This document shows, piece after piece, positions 52,324-60,772 of a stretch of 64,000 bases of DNA. The first letter of the stretch is position 1. Each line of letters starts with the position of its first letter. The DNA is from Amphibiibacter pelophylacis (GTDB lineage: Bacteria; Pseudomonadota; Gammaproteobacteria; Burkholderiales; Burkholderiaceae_C). The notes beneath the pieces were generated by a model. It was not told where the DNA came from and ran no database searches. It worked only from the letters and a program-made list of their open reading frames with translations. The translations under genes and the position numbers were made by a program. Where the stretch lies: positions 1-64,000 of the forward strand of contig NZ_JAWDIE010000009.1 of NCBI RefSeq assembly GCF_037688875.1, in the 5' to 3' direction.

Positions 52324-52608
52324 ATGAAAGTTGCGGGCTTCGACTGGGATGACGGCAACTGGCCCAAGTGCGGCAAGCATGGGGTTTCCCGGGAGGAGAT
52401 CGAGCAGGTCCTGAGTGGCGCACCGCAGGTCATGCCCGACCCCAACCCGGCAGAGCCCCGCTTGCGCGCCATTGGACAGACTCTGGAGGGCCGCCATGTT
52501 TTTCTGGTGTTCATGCTGCGCCCAAAGGCCTCAGGTCTGTTTTTGCGCCCCATCAGCGCCCGTTACATGCACACAAGGGAGATCCTGCGCTATGAAGAAT
52601 CCCGCTAA
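52324..52608 (+). CDS. brnT: BrnT-family toxin
   Basis: The 94-residue protein has FDWDDGNWPKCGKHGVSREEIEQVL at the start and ends PISARYMHTREILRYEE, the layout of BrnT, a RelE-fold ribonuclease toxin. The conserved Arg and Glu near the C-terminus are in place. Toxin precedes antitoxin, as usual for this family, and the two genes overlap by 17 bases. Confidence 0.85.
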   Translation: MKVAGFDWDDGNWPKCGKHGVSREEIEQVLSGAPQVMPDPNPAEPRLRAIGQTLEGRHVFLVFMLRPKASGLFLRPISARYMHTREILRYEESR

Positions 52609-52885
52609 ACCCATGCCGACGCTGTACAGTGACGAGGCGGCCGAAGAGTTTGTGGCGACGGCTGATCTGACGCAGTACGACCTGAGCGGTTTCAAGCCGA
52701 TGCAGTTTGAGTTCCAGTCCAAGTCGGCGGCCCTGAACCTGCGGATTCCGCCCAGCCTGCTCGAGGCGCTCAAACGTAAGGCCAGCGCCAGCGGGTTGCC
52801 TTACACCCGCTACGTGCGTCTGCTGCTAGAAAACGATGTGGGTCGTCCGGATCGGGCCACGCGGTCTGGAACTGATCTGAACTGA
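52592..52885 (+). CDS. BrnA-like antitoxin
   Basis: The 97-residue protein has a toxin-binding N-terminal part rich in acidic residues (SDEAAEEFVATADLTQYDLS) and a C-terminal ribbon-helix-helix, NLRIPPSLLEALKRKASASGLPY then TRYVRLLLE. It should neutralise BrnT and repress the operon. The start at 52592 lies within the toxin gene end. Confidence 0.85.
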   Translation: MKNPAKPMPTLYSDEAAEEFVATADLTQYDLSGFKPMQFEFQSKSAALNLRIPPSLLEALKRKASASGLPYTRYVRLLLENDVGRPDRATRSGTDLN

Positions 52886-52892
52886 TCCCCCA

Positions 52893-52954
52893 CAACCCCG
52901 CCAGCGACGCGCCGATTCCCTGCGACAACGATCTGTCGGCGACGTCGGGTTGCC
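52893..52954 (+). repeat. direct repeat, right copy (flanks brnTA)
   Basis: Second copy of the 62-base block at 52198. Here it is non-coding but in its frame would end the upstream protein with SATSGCH and a stop, so it may represent the original gene end. Confidence 0.85.
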
Positions 52955-52974
52955 ACTGACGCGAAGGAGTGATG

Positions 52975-53283
52975 ATGAGTCCCCAGTCTCTCTTTGTCAT
53001 CGTTTTCACCGACCGGCCTGGTCAGGGAGCGCTGAGGGCTCAGCACCTGACGGCGCATATTGCCTGGCTGGAGGATCAACGCAAGATCGTTCCCGTCGGC
53101 GGGTCACTGCGGCGTGAGCTGGGCGAAACCCCAGTTGGCGGTCTGTGGCTGGCCCGGGCCGATTCCAAAGAAACGCTCGACGCGCTGATTCGCACCGACC
53201 CGTTTTACCTGGCAGGCTTGCGCCAGGGGTGGGAAATTTTCCACTGGTCCAAGGCCAATGCGGAGCGGCTTGAACTGATCTGA
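52975..53283 (+). CDS. YciI-family protein
   Basis: The 102-residue protein has the YCII fold: FVIVFTDRPGQGALRAQHLTAHIAWLED with the conserved His, GGSLRRELGETPVGGLWLARA and LIRTDPFYLAGL with the conserved Asp-Pro. It may be a small enzyme of unknown substrate. AAGGAG precedes a row of GTG-ATG-ATG; ATG 52975 has the best spacing. Confidence 0.88.
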   Translation: MSPQSLFVIVFTDRPGQGALRAQHLTAHIAWLEDQRKIVPVGGSLRRELGETPVGGLWLARADSKETLDALIRTDPFYLAGLRQGWEIFHWSKANAERLELI

Positions 53284-53296
53284 CCTTTCCGCGAAC

Positions 53297-55429
53297 CTAC
53301 CCACCCCGCCCCAGCGGTGAGCGCTGTGAGGCTTGGCGGGCCTGGCCCAGGGTGTGGATGCCCTGGGTGGCCAGCAGCGGGATCAGGCGCAGCAGAACCT
53401 GCGCAGTGACCAGCGCGTCGCCCAGCGCGGTGTGGCGGTTGACGACCGCGATCTGCAGGCGCTCGCACAGCGCGTCCAGGCTGTGCGAGGGCGCGTCGGG
53501 CTGCGCCACCCAGGACAGCAGCATCGTGTCCAGCACGGGCTGATCGAAGCGCACGCGGCACACGCCTTCTTTCAGCATCAGAAAGCGCATGTCAAACGCC
53601 GCGTTGTGCGCCACCAGCACGCTGTCGCGCGCGAAGGCGTGGAACACCGGCAGCACCTGCGCAATGCCGGGCTGGCCGCGAACCTGATCGTCGGTGATGC
53701 CGTGAATGGGGATGCCGGCCAGCGGAATCGGCTGCCCCGGATCAACCAGCTGCTCGTAGCCTTCGTGCGCCAGGCAGCGCCCGCCCACTACACGCACCGC
53801 GCCGATCTGGATGATCTCATCGCCCTGGTCGGGATGCAGGCCGGTGGTTTCGGTGTCAAAAACGGTGTAGATCAGATCGGTGAGCGGCCGATCGTCCAGC
53901 GCCGTGTCGCTGGCCTGGCGCGTGAACAGATCGACATCGACAAACTCGGGGCGAGCGTCCAGCGTGGTCAGCGCCGGCGGCGCCGCTTCGGTCTGCGCCA
54001 GCGGCAGCTGCAGGCGGAAATAAAGCTGCTGCAGCGTGCGTTCGCGCTCCAGCCAGAAGGCGGCGTGGTGGCGCGCCAGCACTTCGCGCACGGTGAAGCC
54101 CAGCGGCTGGCCCTGCAGCGTCAGCGCGTCCTGCTCCCAGGCCATGGCGGCTTCGGTGCTCATGGCCTGGCCCAGCCAGATCAGGTCCAGATACGCCGTG
54201 TCGTCCGTCGCCGTCAGGCGCAGTTGCACAAAGCGCACGTCGCGTTCGTCCTTCAGGCGCTCGGCCAGCGCGGCCAGCATGTGGATGAGCGCGTAGCTGT
54301 CCACGGACAACCAGATTCCCTGCGCGGCGGCGGCCTCCAGCAGGTCGGTGGGGCGTGGCATGACGCGGTCCATCTGGCGGCGCAGCAGACTCAGCAGGTC
54401 GCTGGCGGACAGCTCCTGCAGCGGCCAGCGCACCGAATACTGCTGCGCCGTGCTGTCCTGCAGCGCCTGCGCGCGGGCCTGCAGGCGGGCCAGTGGCTCG
54501 GTCGCGGAGGCGCTGTGCAGCGCGGCCAGCGCCTCGTCGGCCAGACCACGCCAGGCGGCAACGCTGGACTGGTTCTGCGCCTCGCGGGCCAGATCATGCG
54601 TCAGATCGTCCAGCAGTAGCACGTAGGCCTGCGGATCGCTTGTGGCGCCGGGCTGGGGCGCTGCGTCCAGGCCGCGCACGGCGCTGATCTGCACGCGCAC
54701 CAGCTGGCCCTGTCCGCCCGTGGTGACAAAGCGCGTGCGCGCCGTGCGGGCCGGATCGCGCCGCGTCAGCTCGACCAGCTGCTCGATGGCGTGGGCCAGC
54801 AGGCGCGCGTCCAGCGCGTGGTACAGGCTGCGGCCCAGGCCCAGCAACTCGCTGCCCGCGCGGGCGGCAGACTGGCCTGAAGCGCCGGAGCCGGAAAGGT
54901 GACCGGAAAGGTGACCGGAAAGGCGACCAAACATGCCGCGCGCCTGCTGGTTGTAGAGCAGCACGCGACCTTCCGGGTCGCAGACGACCAGGCTGTGGCC
55001 CAGTTCGTCGATCAGCGCGGCCAGGCGCTGCTTTTCGCGGGCCACGCTGGCGCTGGCGCGGTCGATGTGGCCTTGCAGATCGTCGCGCTCCTGGCGCTGG
55101 CGCTGCAGCAGACGGTTGAGCGAGCCCAGCAGCTCCTGCACCGGCGCGCCGCCCGCCACGGCGATGTCACCAGAGACGCCGCCCGCTTCGCGCAGCTTCA
55201 GCGCCTGCGCCACCTGCGGCCACGGCGCCAGATGGCGCAGCCACAGCGCACGCAGCGCGGCCAGCAGGCCGCCCGCCCAGATCAGCGACCACAGCACCGT
55301 CAGCCCGCCCCGGTCTGCGCCCGCGTGCTGCCAGATCAGCAGACCGCCCAGCGCGCCCAGCGCAGACCAGGCCAGCACAGCCGCCCACAGCAGCAGCACG
55401 GGGCGAGGCAGGGCGGCGGTGGGGCTCAT
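53297..55429 (-). CDS. membrane-anchored PAS and 3'-5' exonuclease fusion
   Basis: The 710-residue protein begins with two membrane helices (about residues 10-65), then a PAS-like segment with LVVCDPEGRVLLYNQQA. A middle region resembles a degenerate sensor kinase core without clear ATP-site motifs. The C-terminal DEDDh exonuclease of the DNA polymerase III epsilon type has VFDTETTGLHPDQGDEIIQIGA, AHNAAFDMRFL and HTALGDALV. It is divergent from a CBS/DUF294 gene, a frequent pairing in proteobacteria. The start at 55429 is chosen because homology begins with MSPTAALPRP. Confidence 0.85.
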   Translation of the reverse strand: MSPTAALPRPVLLLWAAVLAWSALGALGGLLIWQHAGADRGGLTVLWSLIWAGGLLAALRALWLRHLAPWPQVAQALKLREAGGVSGDIAVAGGAPVQELLGSLNRLLQRQRQERDDLQGHIDRASASVAREKQRLAALIDELGHSLVVCDPEGRVLLYNQQARGMFGRLSGHLSGHLSGSGASGQSAARAGSELLGLGRSLYHALDARLLAHAIEQLVELTRRDPARTARTRFVTTGGQGQLVRVQISAVRGLDAAPQPGATSDPQAYVLLLDDLTHDLAREAQNQSSVAAWRGLADEALAALHSASATEPLARLQARAQALQDSTAQQYSVRWPLQELSASDLLSLLRRQMDRVMPRPTDLLEAAAAQGIWLSVDSYALIHMLAALAERLKDERDVRFVQLRLTATDDTAYLDLIWLGQAMSTEAAMAWEQDALTLQGQPLGFTVREVLARHHAAFWLERERTLQQLYFRLQLPLAQTEAAPPALTTLDARPEFVDVDLFTRQASDTALDDRPLTDLIYTVFDTETTGLHPDQGDEIIQIGAVRVVGGRCLAHEGYEQLVDPGQPIPLAGIPIHGITDDQVRGQPGIAQVLPVFHAFARDSVLVAHNAAFDMRFLMLKEGVCRVRFDQPVLDTMLLSWVAQPDAPSHSLDALCERLQIAVVNRHTALGDALVTAQVLLRLIPLLATQGIHTLGQARQASQRSPLGRGG
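54891..54926. repeat. three tandem 12-base repeats within the exonuclease gene
   Basis: CCGGAAAGGTGA occurs twice and CCGGAAAGGCGA once, head to tail, encoding repeated SGHL/SGRL units after the PAS-like segment. In-frame slippage here would vary the linker length. Confidence 0.8.
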
Positions 55430-55539
55430 TGGGGTCTCCTCATCGTTTATCCGAGTGTTTGCTGCGAGAAAGGTCGGCGGGGCACACTGCGTGACAACAT
55501 CCTCCATGCATCTTCCACCACGCTGACAGCCTGGCCATC

Positions 55540-57039
55540 ATGTCCGACAAAAACACCCCGACAGTTCCACCCGCGCTGGAGAGTGCCGCCGTTCTGGCGC
55601 CTGACCCGGCCATGGCGCTGACCGGCACGCCGGTGCGCGAGCTGCTGCGCAAGGCGCCCATCAGCGTGGCGCCCGGCACGTCGATCCGCGATGCGGCGGT
55701 GCTGATGAGCGAGCACGGCGTCTCCTCGGTGCTGGTGGTGAACGAGGGCCGCCTGCAGGGCATCGTCACCGACCGCGACCTGCGCCGCCGCGTTCTGGCG
55801 CTGGGCCGCGAAACCAGCGCCCCGGTGCTGGAGATCGCCACCCTGCTGCCGCGCACGGTGCAGGCGCAGGACACGGCGTTTGACGTGATGCTGCTGATGG
55901 CGCGCCACAACATTCACCACGTGCCCGTGCTGGACGGCGCGGCGGTGGCGGGCATGGTCACGTCCAGCGACATCCTGCGCCAGAACAACGGTTCGGCGCT
56001 GGTGCTGGCCGCCGAAATCTACCGCCAGCCCGATCTGGCCGGTCTGGTCACGGCCAGCGGCCGCATCCGCACCGTGCAGCGCCAGCTCGCCGCCGCGCGT
56101 GCCAGCGCCTACAGCACCGGCCACATCGTCACCGCGCTGACCGATGCGCTGACCGCGCGTCTGCTGCAGCTCGCCGAACGTCGTCTCGGGCCACCGCCAG
56201 TGCCTTACGTCTGGGTCGCGGCGGGCTCGCAGGCGCGCAACGAGCAGACGGCCAAATCTGATCAGGACAACGCCCTGATCCTGGATGACGCCTACAGCCC
56301 GGCGCTGCACGGCGAGTATTTTGAATCGCTGGCGCGCGAGGTCTGCGCGGGGCTGGATGCCTGCGGATTCGTGTTCTGCCCGGGCGAGATGATGGCGCAG
56401 ACCGACACCTGGCGGCAGACCGAATCGGCCTGGAACGCGCTCTTTGCCGGCTGGACGCGCCAGCCCGACCCGACCGCGCTGATGCTGACCTGCGTGTTTT
56501 TCGACCTGCGCGGGGTTTACAGCGGGGGCGGCAGTGGCGATATGTCGCTGCTGGAGCGCGTGCGCAGCCGCGCGCTGGGCTCGACGCGTGGCAACAGCCT
56601 CTTTCTGGCGCACATGGTGCGCAACGCGCTGTCGCACACGCCCGCGCTGGGCCTGTTCCGCCAGCTCAGCACTCGCCGCAAAGGGCCGCACAAAGGCACC
56701 ATCGATCTGAAAATGAACGGTGTGGTGCCCATCGTTGATCTGGCGCGGGTCTACGCGCTGGCGGCGGGCCGCCCCGAGGTCAACACGCACGACCGGCTGG
56801 AATGTGCCAGCCGCAGCTGCGAGATCAGCGAACAGGACGCGCGCGACCTGCGCGACGCGCTGGAGTTTCTGTCCTCCACCCGCATCGCCCACCAGGCGGC
56901 GCAGACGGCGCAGGGCCAGCTGCCCGACAACCACCTCGATCCGCAGGAGCTGTCCAACTTCGACCGCAAGCAGTTGCGCGACGCCTTTGTCGTCGTCCAG
57001 ACGCTGCAGGCGGGGCTGGGCAAGCGTTACGCCCTCTGA
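55540..57039 (+). CDS. CBS-domain DUF294 putative nucleotidyltransferase
   Basis: The 499-residue protein has a tandem CBS module (about residues 25-150) with AVLMSEHGVSSVLVVNEGRLQGIVTDRD and MARHNIHHVPVLD. The DUF294 nucleotidyltransferase domain follows with VAAGSQARNEQTAKSDQDNALI, where the usual GS motif is kept. The C-terminal DUF294_C region contains GTIDLKMNGVVPIVDLARVYAL. CBS pairs often sense adenine nucleotides. Its divergent partner is the exonuclease fusion; a joint signalling role is likely but unproven. Confidence 0.88.
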   Translation: MSDKNTPTVPPALESAAVLAPDPAMALTGTPVRELLRKAPISVAPGTSIRDAAVLMSEHGVSSVLVVNEGRLQGIVTDRDLRRRVLALGRETSAPVLEIATLLPRTVQAQDTAFDVMLLMARHNIHHVPVLDGAAVAGMVTSSDILRQNNGSALVLAAEIYRQPDLAGLVTASGRIRTVQRQLAAARASAYSTGHIVTALTDALTARLLQLAERRLGPPPVPYVWVAAGSQARNEQTAKSDQDNALILDDAYSPALHGEYFESLAREVCAGLDACGFVFCPGEMMAQTDTWRQTESAWNALFAGWTRQPDPTALMLTCVFFDLRGVYSGGGSGDMSLLERVRSRALGSTRGNSLFLAHMVRNALSHTPALGLFRQLSTRRKGPHKGTIDLKMNGVVPIVDLARVYALAAGRPEVNTHDRLECASRSCEISEQDARDLRDALEFLSSTRIAHQAAQTAQGQLPDNHLDPQELSNFDRKQLRDAFVVVQTLQAGLGKRYAL

Positions 57040-57051
57040 CGGCCGGGCCGC

Positions 57052-57612
57052 TCAGCGCAGCGTCAGGGCGCAGCCCGCCACCATCAGCGTCACCCGCTGG
57101 GCCTGCGCGGCCATGGCCTGGTTGAGCCGCCCCAGCGCGTCCACATAGGCGCGCACGGGCGCGGCCAGTGGCACGACGCCCAGACCAATCTCGTTGCTGA
57201 CCAGAACCACCGGCCCGGGCGCCGCCCGCAGCGCGTCCAGCGTGCGCGCCTGCAGATCCAGCCAGGCGGATTCTGTGAGCGCATTGTGTGGCGGCGGTGG
57301 CATCAGGGCGTTGACCAGCCACAGCGTCAGGCAGTCGATGACCAGCAGGCGCTGCGGGCTGCTTTGCGTGCGCACGGCCTCGTCCAGCGCCAGCGGGCAT
57401 TCCAGCGTGGCGGCGGCGGGCAGGGTGCGGGCGCGGTCGGCGCGGTGGCGGGCGATGCGCTGGGCCATTTCGCCCGCCGTGTCCTGCGCGGTGGCGATGA
57501 ACAGGGCCTCGTGGCCCGCGCTGCGCTCCAGCCAGTTCCGGGCGGCTTCCTCGGCGGCGCGCGATTTGCCGCTGCGCTGTCCGCCCAGGATCAGGTGCAG
57601 CCCGGCCGTCAC
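57052..57612 (-). CDS. cobU: adenosylcobinamide kinase / guanylyltransferase
   Basis: The 186-residue enzyme acts in nucleotide-loop assembly of cobalamin. It has LILGGQRSGKSRAAEEAA with the P-loop, the His of IARHRADR where GTP is attached, LLVIDCLTLWLVN and VLVSNEIGLGVVP. The other loop genes (cobS, cobT, cobC) are not nearby. It overlaps hslO by 4 bases. Confidence 0.92.
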   Translation of the reverse strand: MTAGLHLILGGQRSGKSRAAEEAARNWLERSAGHEALFIATAQDTAGEMAQRIARHRADRARTLPAAATLECPLALDEAVRTQSSPQRLLVIDCLTLWLVNALMPPPPHNALTESAWLDLQARTLDALRAAPGPVVLVSNEIGLGVVPLAAPVRAYVDALGRLNQAMAAQAQRVTLMVAGCALTLR

Positions 57613-58619
57613 TGCACGCCGCTGGGGCCCGGCGCGCCCTGCGGATCGGGCGTGAACAGGTGGGCGACATCGACTGCGTCGTAGCGGTAATGTTCGCCGC
57701 AGAACTCGCAGGCGATCTCGGCATGGCCACCGCGCTCGGCCAGCAGGGCCTGCACGTCGTCGTGGCCCAGGTGGCGCAGCATGCCGCCCACGCGCTCGCG
57801 CGTGCAGGTGCAGCCGTAGTGCGGCGTGCGCTGGCCCATGTCCAGCAGGGTGTCTTCCCAGAATAAGCGGCGCAGCAGCTCAGGCGCAGGCAGGGTGAGC
57901 AGCTCTTCGCGCTGGACGGTGGCAACCAGGTGGCTGATGCGCTCCACCGCGTCGTCGTGCGCGGCGCGTGTGGCGCTGTCGCGCTCGCCGCCCAGGTTGT
58001 TTTCTCCCTCGAGTGGCAGGCGCTGGATGAGGATCCCGGCCGCCGTCTCGCCGTCAGCGGCCAGCACGAAGCGGGTGTGCAGTTGTTCGCTCTGCTGCAT
58101 GTAGTGCTCGAGCGCGTCGCTCAGGCGGTGCAGGGGCTGGCCGCTCGCGTCGTTCAGGGCGACGATGCCCTGCCAGGCCTGCTGGCCCGGGCGGGCGCGG
58201 CCGGGATCCAGCGTGATGGCGCAGCGGCCCAGGCCCCGCGTGTTGACCAGGCGGGCGAGGTCGGGGTTGCCGTGCGCTTCGGGCGGATGCTGGCTGTGCT
58301 GCGGCCCCGTCCATTTGCAGGTGGCGCGAAAGCCCAGGTCGTGACGCGCCTCGGCGACCAGCAGTTTCAGCGCGGCATCGCCCTGGATCTGCAGCTCAAG
58401 AGCGCCTTCAAATTTCAGATTGGCCTGCATCAGCACGGCGGCGGCGGCCAGTTCGCCCAGGGTGTCGCGCACGGCGTCCGGCAGCGGGGCCAGCGTCTGG
58501 CGGCGGCGCAGCAGCTCGCGCCAGCTGCCGCCCAGACGCACCAGCAGGCCGCGCACGGGCAGGCCATCGAACAGGAAAGACTGCAGCACATCGCCGCTGT
58601 CGGAAGTCATCGGGGTCAT
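57609..58619 (-). CDS. hslO: redox-regulated chaperone Hsp33
   Basis: The 336-residue chaperone is activated by oxidation. The N-terminal domain has VRGLLVRLGGSWRELL, and the C-terminal zinc switch has CTCTRERV and CEFCGEHYRYD, giving the CxC and CxxC ligands. The start at 58619 (MTPMTS) overlaps the carbonic anhydrase gene by 4 bases; the open frame further upstream is the shadow of that gene. Confidence 0.94.
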   Translation of the reverse strand: MTPMTSDSGDVLQSFLFDGLPVRGLLVRLGGSWRELLRRRQTLAPLPDAVRDTLGELAAAAVLMQANLKFEGALELQIQGDAALKLLVAEARHDLGFRATCKWTGPQHSQHPPEAHGNPDLARLVNTRGLGRCAITLDPGRARPGQQAWQGIVALNDASGQPLHRLSDALEHYMQQSEQLHTRFVLAADGETAAGILIQRLPLEGENNLGGERDSATRAAHDDAVERISHLVATVQREELLTLPAPELLRRLFWEDTLLDMGQRTPHYGCTCTRERVGGMLRHLGHDDVQALLAERGGHAEIACEFCGEHYRYDAVDVAHLFTPDPQGAPGPSGVQ

Positions 58620-59140
58620 GGCAGTCGGCGTGCGGTGTCGCGGTGGCGCTGGGCGGTTTCCACGTAGTGATCGGCGCTGCGGCGCAGGCCGGCGATTTCT
58701 TGTTCGGTCAGCGCGCGCAGCACGCGGGCGGGGCTGCCGACGATCAGGCTGCCGTCGGGGAACGATTTGTTCTCGGTGACCAGCGCATTGGCGCCGACCA
58801 GGCAGTTGGCGCCGATGCGCGCGCCGTTGAGCACCGTGGCGCCCATGCCGATCAGTGCGTTGTCGCCGATGGTGCAGCTGTGCAGGATCACGCCGTGGCC
58901 GACGGTGACGTTCTCGCCGATGACCATGGGCACGCCCAGATCCGAGTGAATGGTGCTGTTGTCCTGGATGTTGCTGCGCGCGCCGATGCGAATCCACTCG
59001 TTGTCGCCCCGCAGCACGGCGCCATACCAGACGCTGCTGTGTTCGCCGAGTTCGACGCGGCCGACCACGTCGGCGCTGTCGGCCACCCAGGCGCTGCTGG
59101 CCAGTCGCGGGGTATCATCACCCAGTTGATGGATCGCCAT
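58616..59140 (-). CDS. gamma-carbonic anhydrase family protein
   Basis: The 174-residue left-handed beta-helix protein has GRVELGEHSSVWYGAVLRGDNEWI, RSNIQDNSTIHSD and TVGHGVILHSCTIGDNALIGMGA, with the His residues that bind the metal. It resembles YrdA/CaiE proteins. Start at 59140 follows the homology (MAIHQLGD). Confidence 0.92.
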   Translation of the reverse strand: MAIHQLGDDTPRLASSAWVADSADVVGRVELGEHSSVWYGAVLRGDNEWIRIGARSNIQDNSTIHSDLGVPMVIGENVTVGHGVILHSCTIGDNALIGMGATVLNGARIGANCLVGANALVTENKSFPDGSLIVGSPARVLRALTEQEIAGLRRSADHYVETAQRHRDTARRLP

Positions 59141-59273
59141 GTTTTTTCCTGTTGCGGCCGCCATGCTGGCAGCCCGGTCTGGAGGGGTCTGGAAGGTCTG
59201 TGATGCCGCAATTCTACGATTGGCGCCCCGCGTGAGAGCCGCTGCCCCCGCAATCCCCCCGAACCCGTCCAGG

Positions 59274-60116
59274 ATGGACCCAAGCCCGCCCGCTGGCCCA
59301 CGCCAGCAGGCGCTGGCGGCGCTTGTTCAGGCGGATGTGGATGCCAAGCTGGTGGCCACGCAGCAGCTTTGGGCGCAGTGGCAGGCTGCGCAGGATGGGC
59401 CGCAGGCGGATCGTCTGGCCTGGCTGGATGCCGCCCGCGCCTGGCCCGAACCGCCGGAGGTTCCGGGCCGCCCAGCCCGCCCGCGGCTGCTGGACCCGAA
59501 ATCGGTGCCCGCGCGCAACCCGGCGTCCTTGGCCGGTCGCCAGGCGCTGCTGCACGCCATTGCGCACATCGAGTTCAACGCCATCAACCTGGCGCTGGAC
59601 GCGGTCTGGCGCTTTGCCGGAATGCCCGAAGATTTTTACGGCGACTGGTTGCGTGTGGCTTTTGAGGAATCGCAGCACTTCTCCCTGCTGCGCGATCACC
59701 TGCGGCATCTGGGGGCCGATTACGGCGATTTCGATGCCCACGATGGCCTGTGGCAGATGACGCAGCGCACCGCGCATGACATCGTGGCGCGCATGGCGCT
59801 GGTGCCGCGCACGCTGGAAGCGCGCGGTCTGGACGCCACGCCGCCCATCCAGGCCCGGCTGCGCCAGGCGGGAGACACGGCGGCGGTGGCCATTCTGGAC
59901 ATCATCCTGCGCGACGAAATCGGCCACGTCGCCATCGGCAACCGCTGGTACGGCTGGCTGTGCGCCCGTGAAGGGCTGGAGCCTCTGTCGCACTACCGCC
60001 GCCTGGCGCGCCAGTACGCGCCGCCCCGCCTGCGCCCGCCCATCAACTGGCCCGCGCGCGAAGCCGCCGGTTTCACCGAGGCGGAACTGGCTTGGCTGAG
60101 GCAGGAGGTGGGATGA
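59274..60116 (+). CDS. DUF455 ferritin-like protein
   Basis: The 280-residue protein has a ferritin-like four-helix bundle with Glu and His metal ligands in HAIAHIEFNAINLALDAVWRF, FEESQHFSLLRDHLRHLG and ILRDEIGHVAIGN. The family is sometimes described as diiron; its role is unknown. ATG 59274 (MDPSPP) is the best start; GTG at 59232 or ATG 59139 would add a poorly conserved extension. Confidence 0.88.
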   Translation: MDPSPPAGPRQQALAALVQADVDAKLVATQQLWAQWQAAQDGPQADRLAWLDAARAWPEPPEVPGRPARPRLLDPKSVPARNPASLAGRQALLHAIAHIEFNAINLALDAVWRFAGMPEDFYGDWLRVAFEESQHFSLLRDHLRHLGADYGDFDAHDGLWQMTQRTAHDIVARMALVPRTLEARGLDATPPIQARLRQAGDTAAVAILDIILRDEIGHVAIGNRWYGWLCAREGLEPLSHYRRLARQYAPPRLRPPINWPAREAAGFTEAELAWLRQEVG

Positions 60117-60122
60117 GTCGGT

Positions 60123-60455
60123 TCAGGCGAACAGATCGGCGTGCGTGCCCGCGCGCACAAAAATCAGCAGGCCATGGCGGCTGAGGTTTTCTAGTCGGTA
60201 AATGAGCAGGAAATCACCCCCGGCATGGCATTCCCGGTGCCCGGCCCAGTCGCCCGCAAGGGCGTGATCCAGCCACTGCGGCGCCATCGGGCCACTGTTG
60301 GAGGCCAGCAGCGCCATCGCCTCTTTGAGGCAGTTCATGTCGTAGCGTCCCGAATGCGTCAGCCGCTGCCAGTCTTTGAGAAACTCGCGGGTGTAGTCCG
60401 TTGCGTGAGGCAGTGCTGCCCGCTTACGACTGGCGGCTGGCTTGGTCGAGTTCAC
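60123..60455 (-). CDS. YafQ/RelE-family mRNA interferase toxin
   Basis: The 110-residue protein has YTREFLKDWQRLTHSG, then LASNSGPMAPQWLDHALAGDW and HRECHAGGDFLLIYRLEN, the YafQ pattern, and ends VRAGTHADLF with the catalytic-side His and Phe. It would cleave ribosome-bound mRNA when free. It overlaps the antitoxin gene by 32 bases. Confidence 0.88.
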   Translation of the reverse strand: MNSTKPAASRKRAALPHATDYTREFLKDWQRLTHSGRYDMNCLKEAMALLASNSGPMAPQWLDHALAGDWAGHRECHAGGDFLLIYRLENLSRHGLLIFVRAGTHADLFA

Positions 60456-60705
60456 TGATCAGCTGCTTGACATCGCTGAAGCGGGCGCGGCGCGTGATGG
60501 CGATCTGCTGGCCTTCGGCGATTGCGGCCCGGCTGCTGGCGGTGGGCGCCTTCAGTGCAAACGGCAGCTCCTGATCGGCCACGACACGGGTCAGGAAGAC
60601 CCGGATGGCGTCGGACACCGTCAGGCCCATGGCGGCCAGTGTTTCTGTGGCCTGGGCTTTGATGTTTTCGTCCACGCGAACATGGACCATGGTGCTAGCT
60701 GCCAT
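60424..60705 (-). CDS. DinJ/RelB-family antitoxin
   Basis: The 93-residue protein has the ribbon-helix-helix VHVRVDENIKAQATETLAAMGLTVSDAIRVFLTRV, typical of DinJ, and a C-terminal part that would wrap the toxin. A GGAGG ribosome site precedes ATG 60705. It is the first gene of the pair. Confidence 0.9.
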   Translation of the reverse strand: MAASTMVHVRVDENIKAQATETLAAMGLTVSDAIRVFLTRVVADQELPFALKAPTASSRAAIAEGQQIAITRRARFSDVKQLISELDQASRQS

Positions 60706-60772
60706 CGGGCCTCCTGCCTTCAACTTTGCGTCTGAATGAGAGACATTGTATCTCGCCCGACGTCTCTGCAGA

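Noticed and set aside
54891..54926. Possible CRISPR-like repeat
   Set aside because: Units are 12 bases with no spacers and lie inside a coding frame; there are no cas genes in the window.
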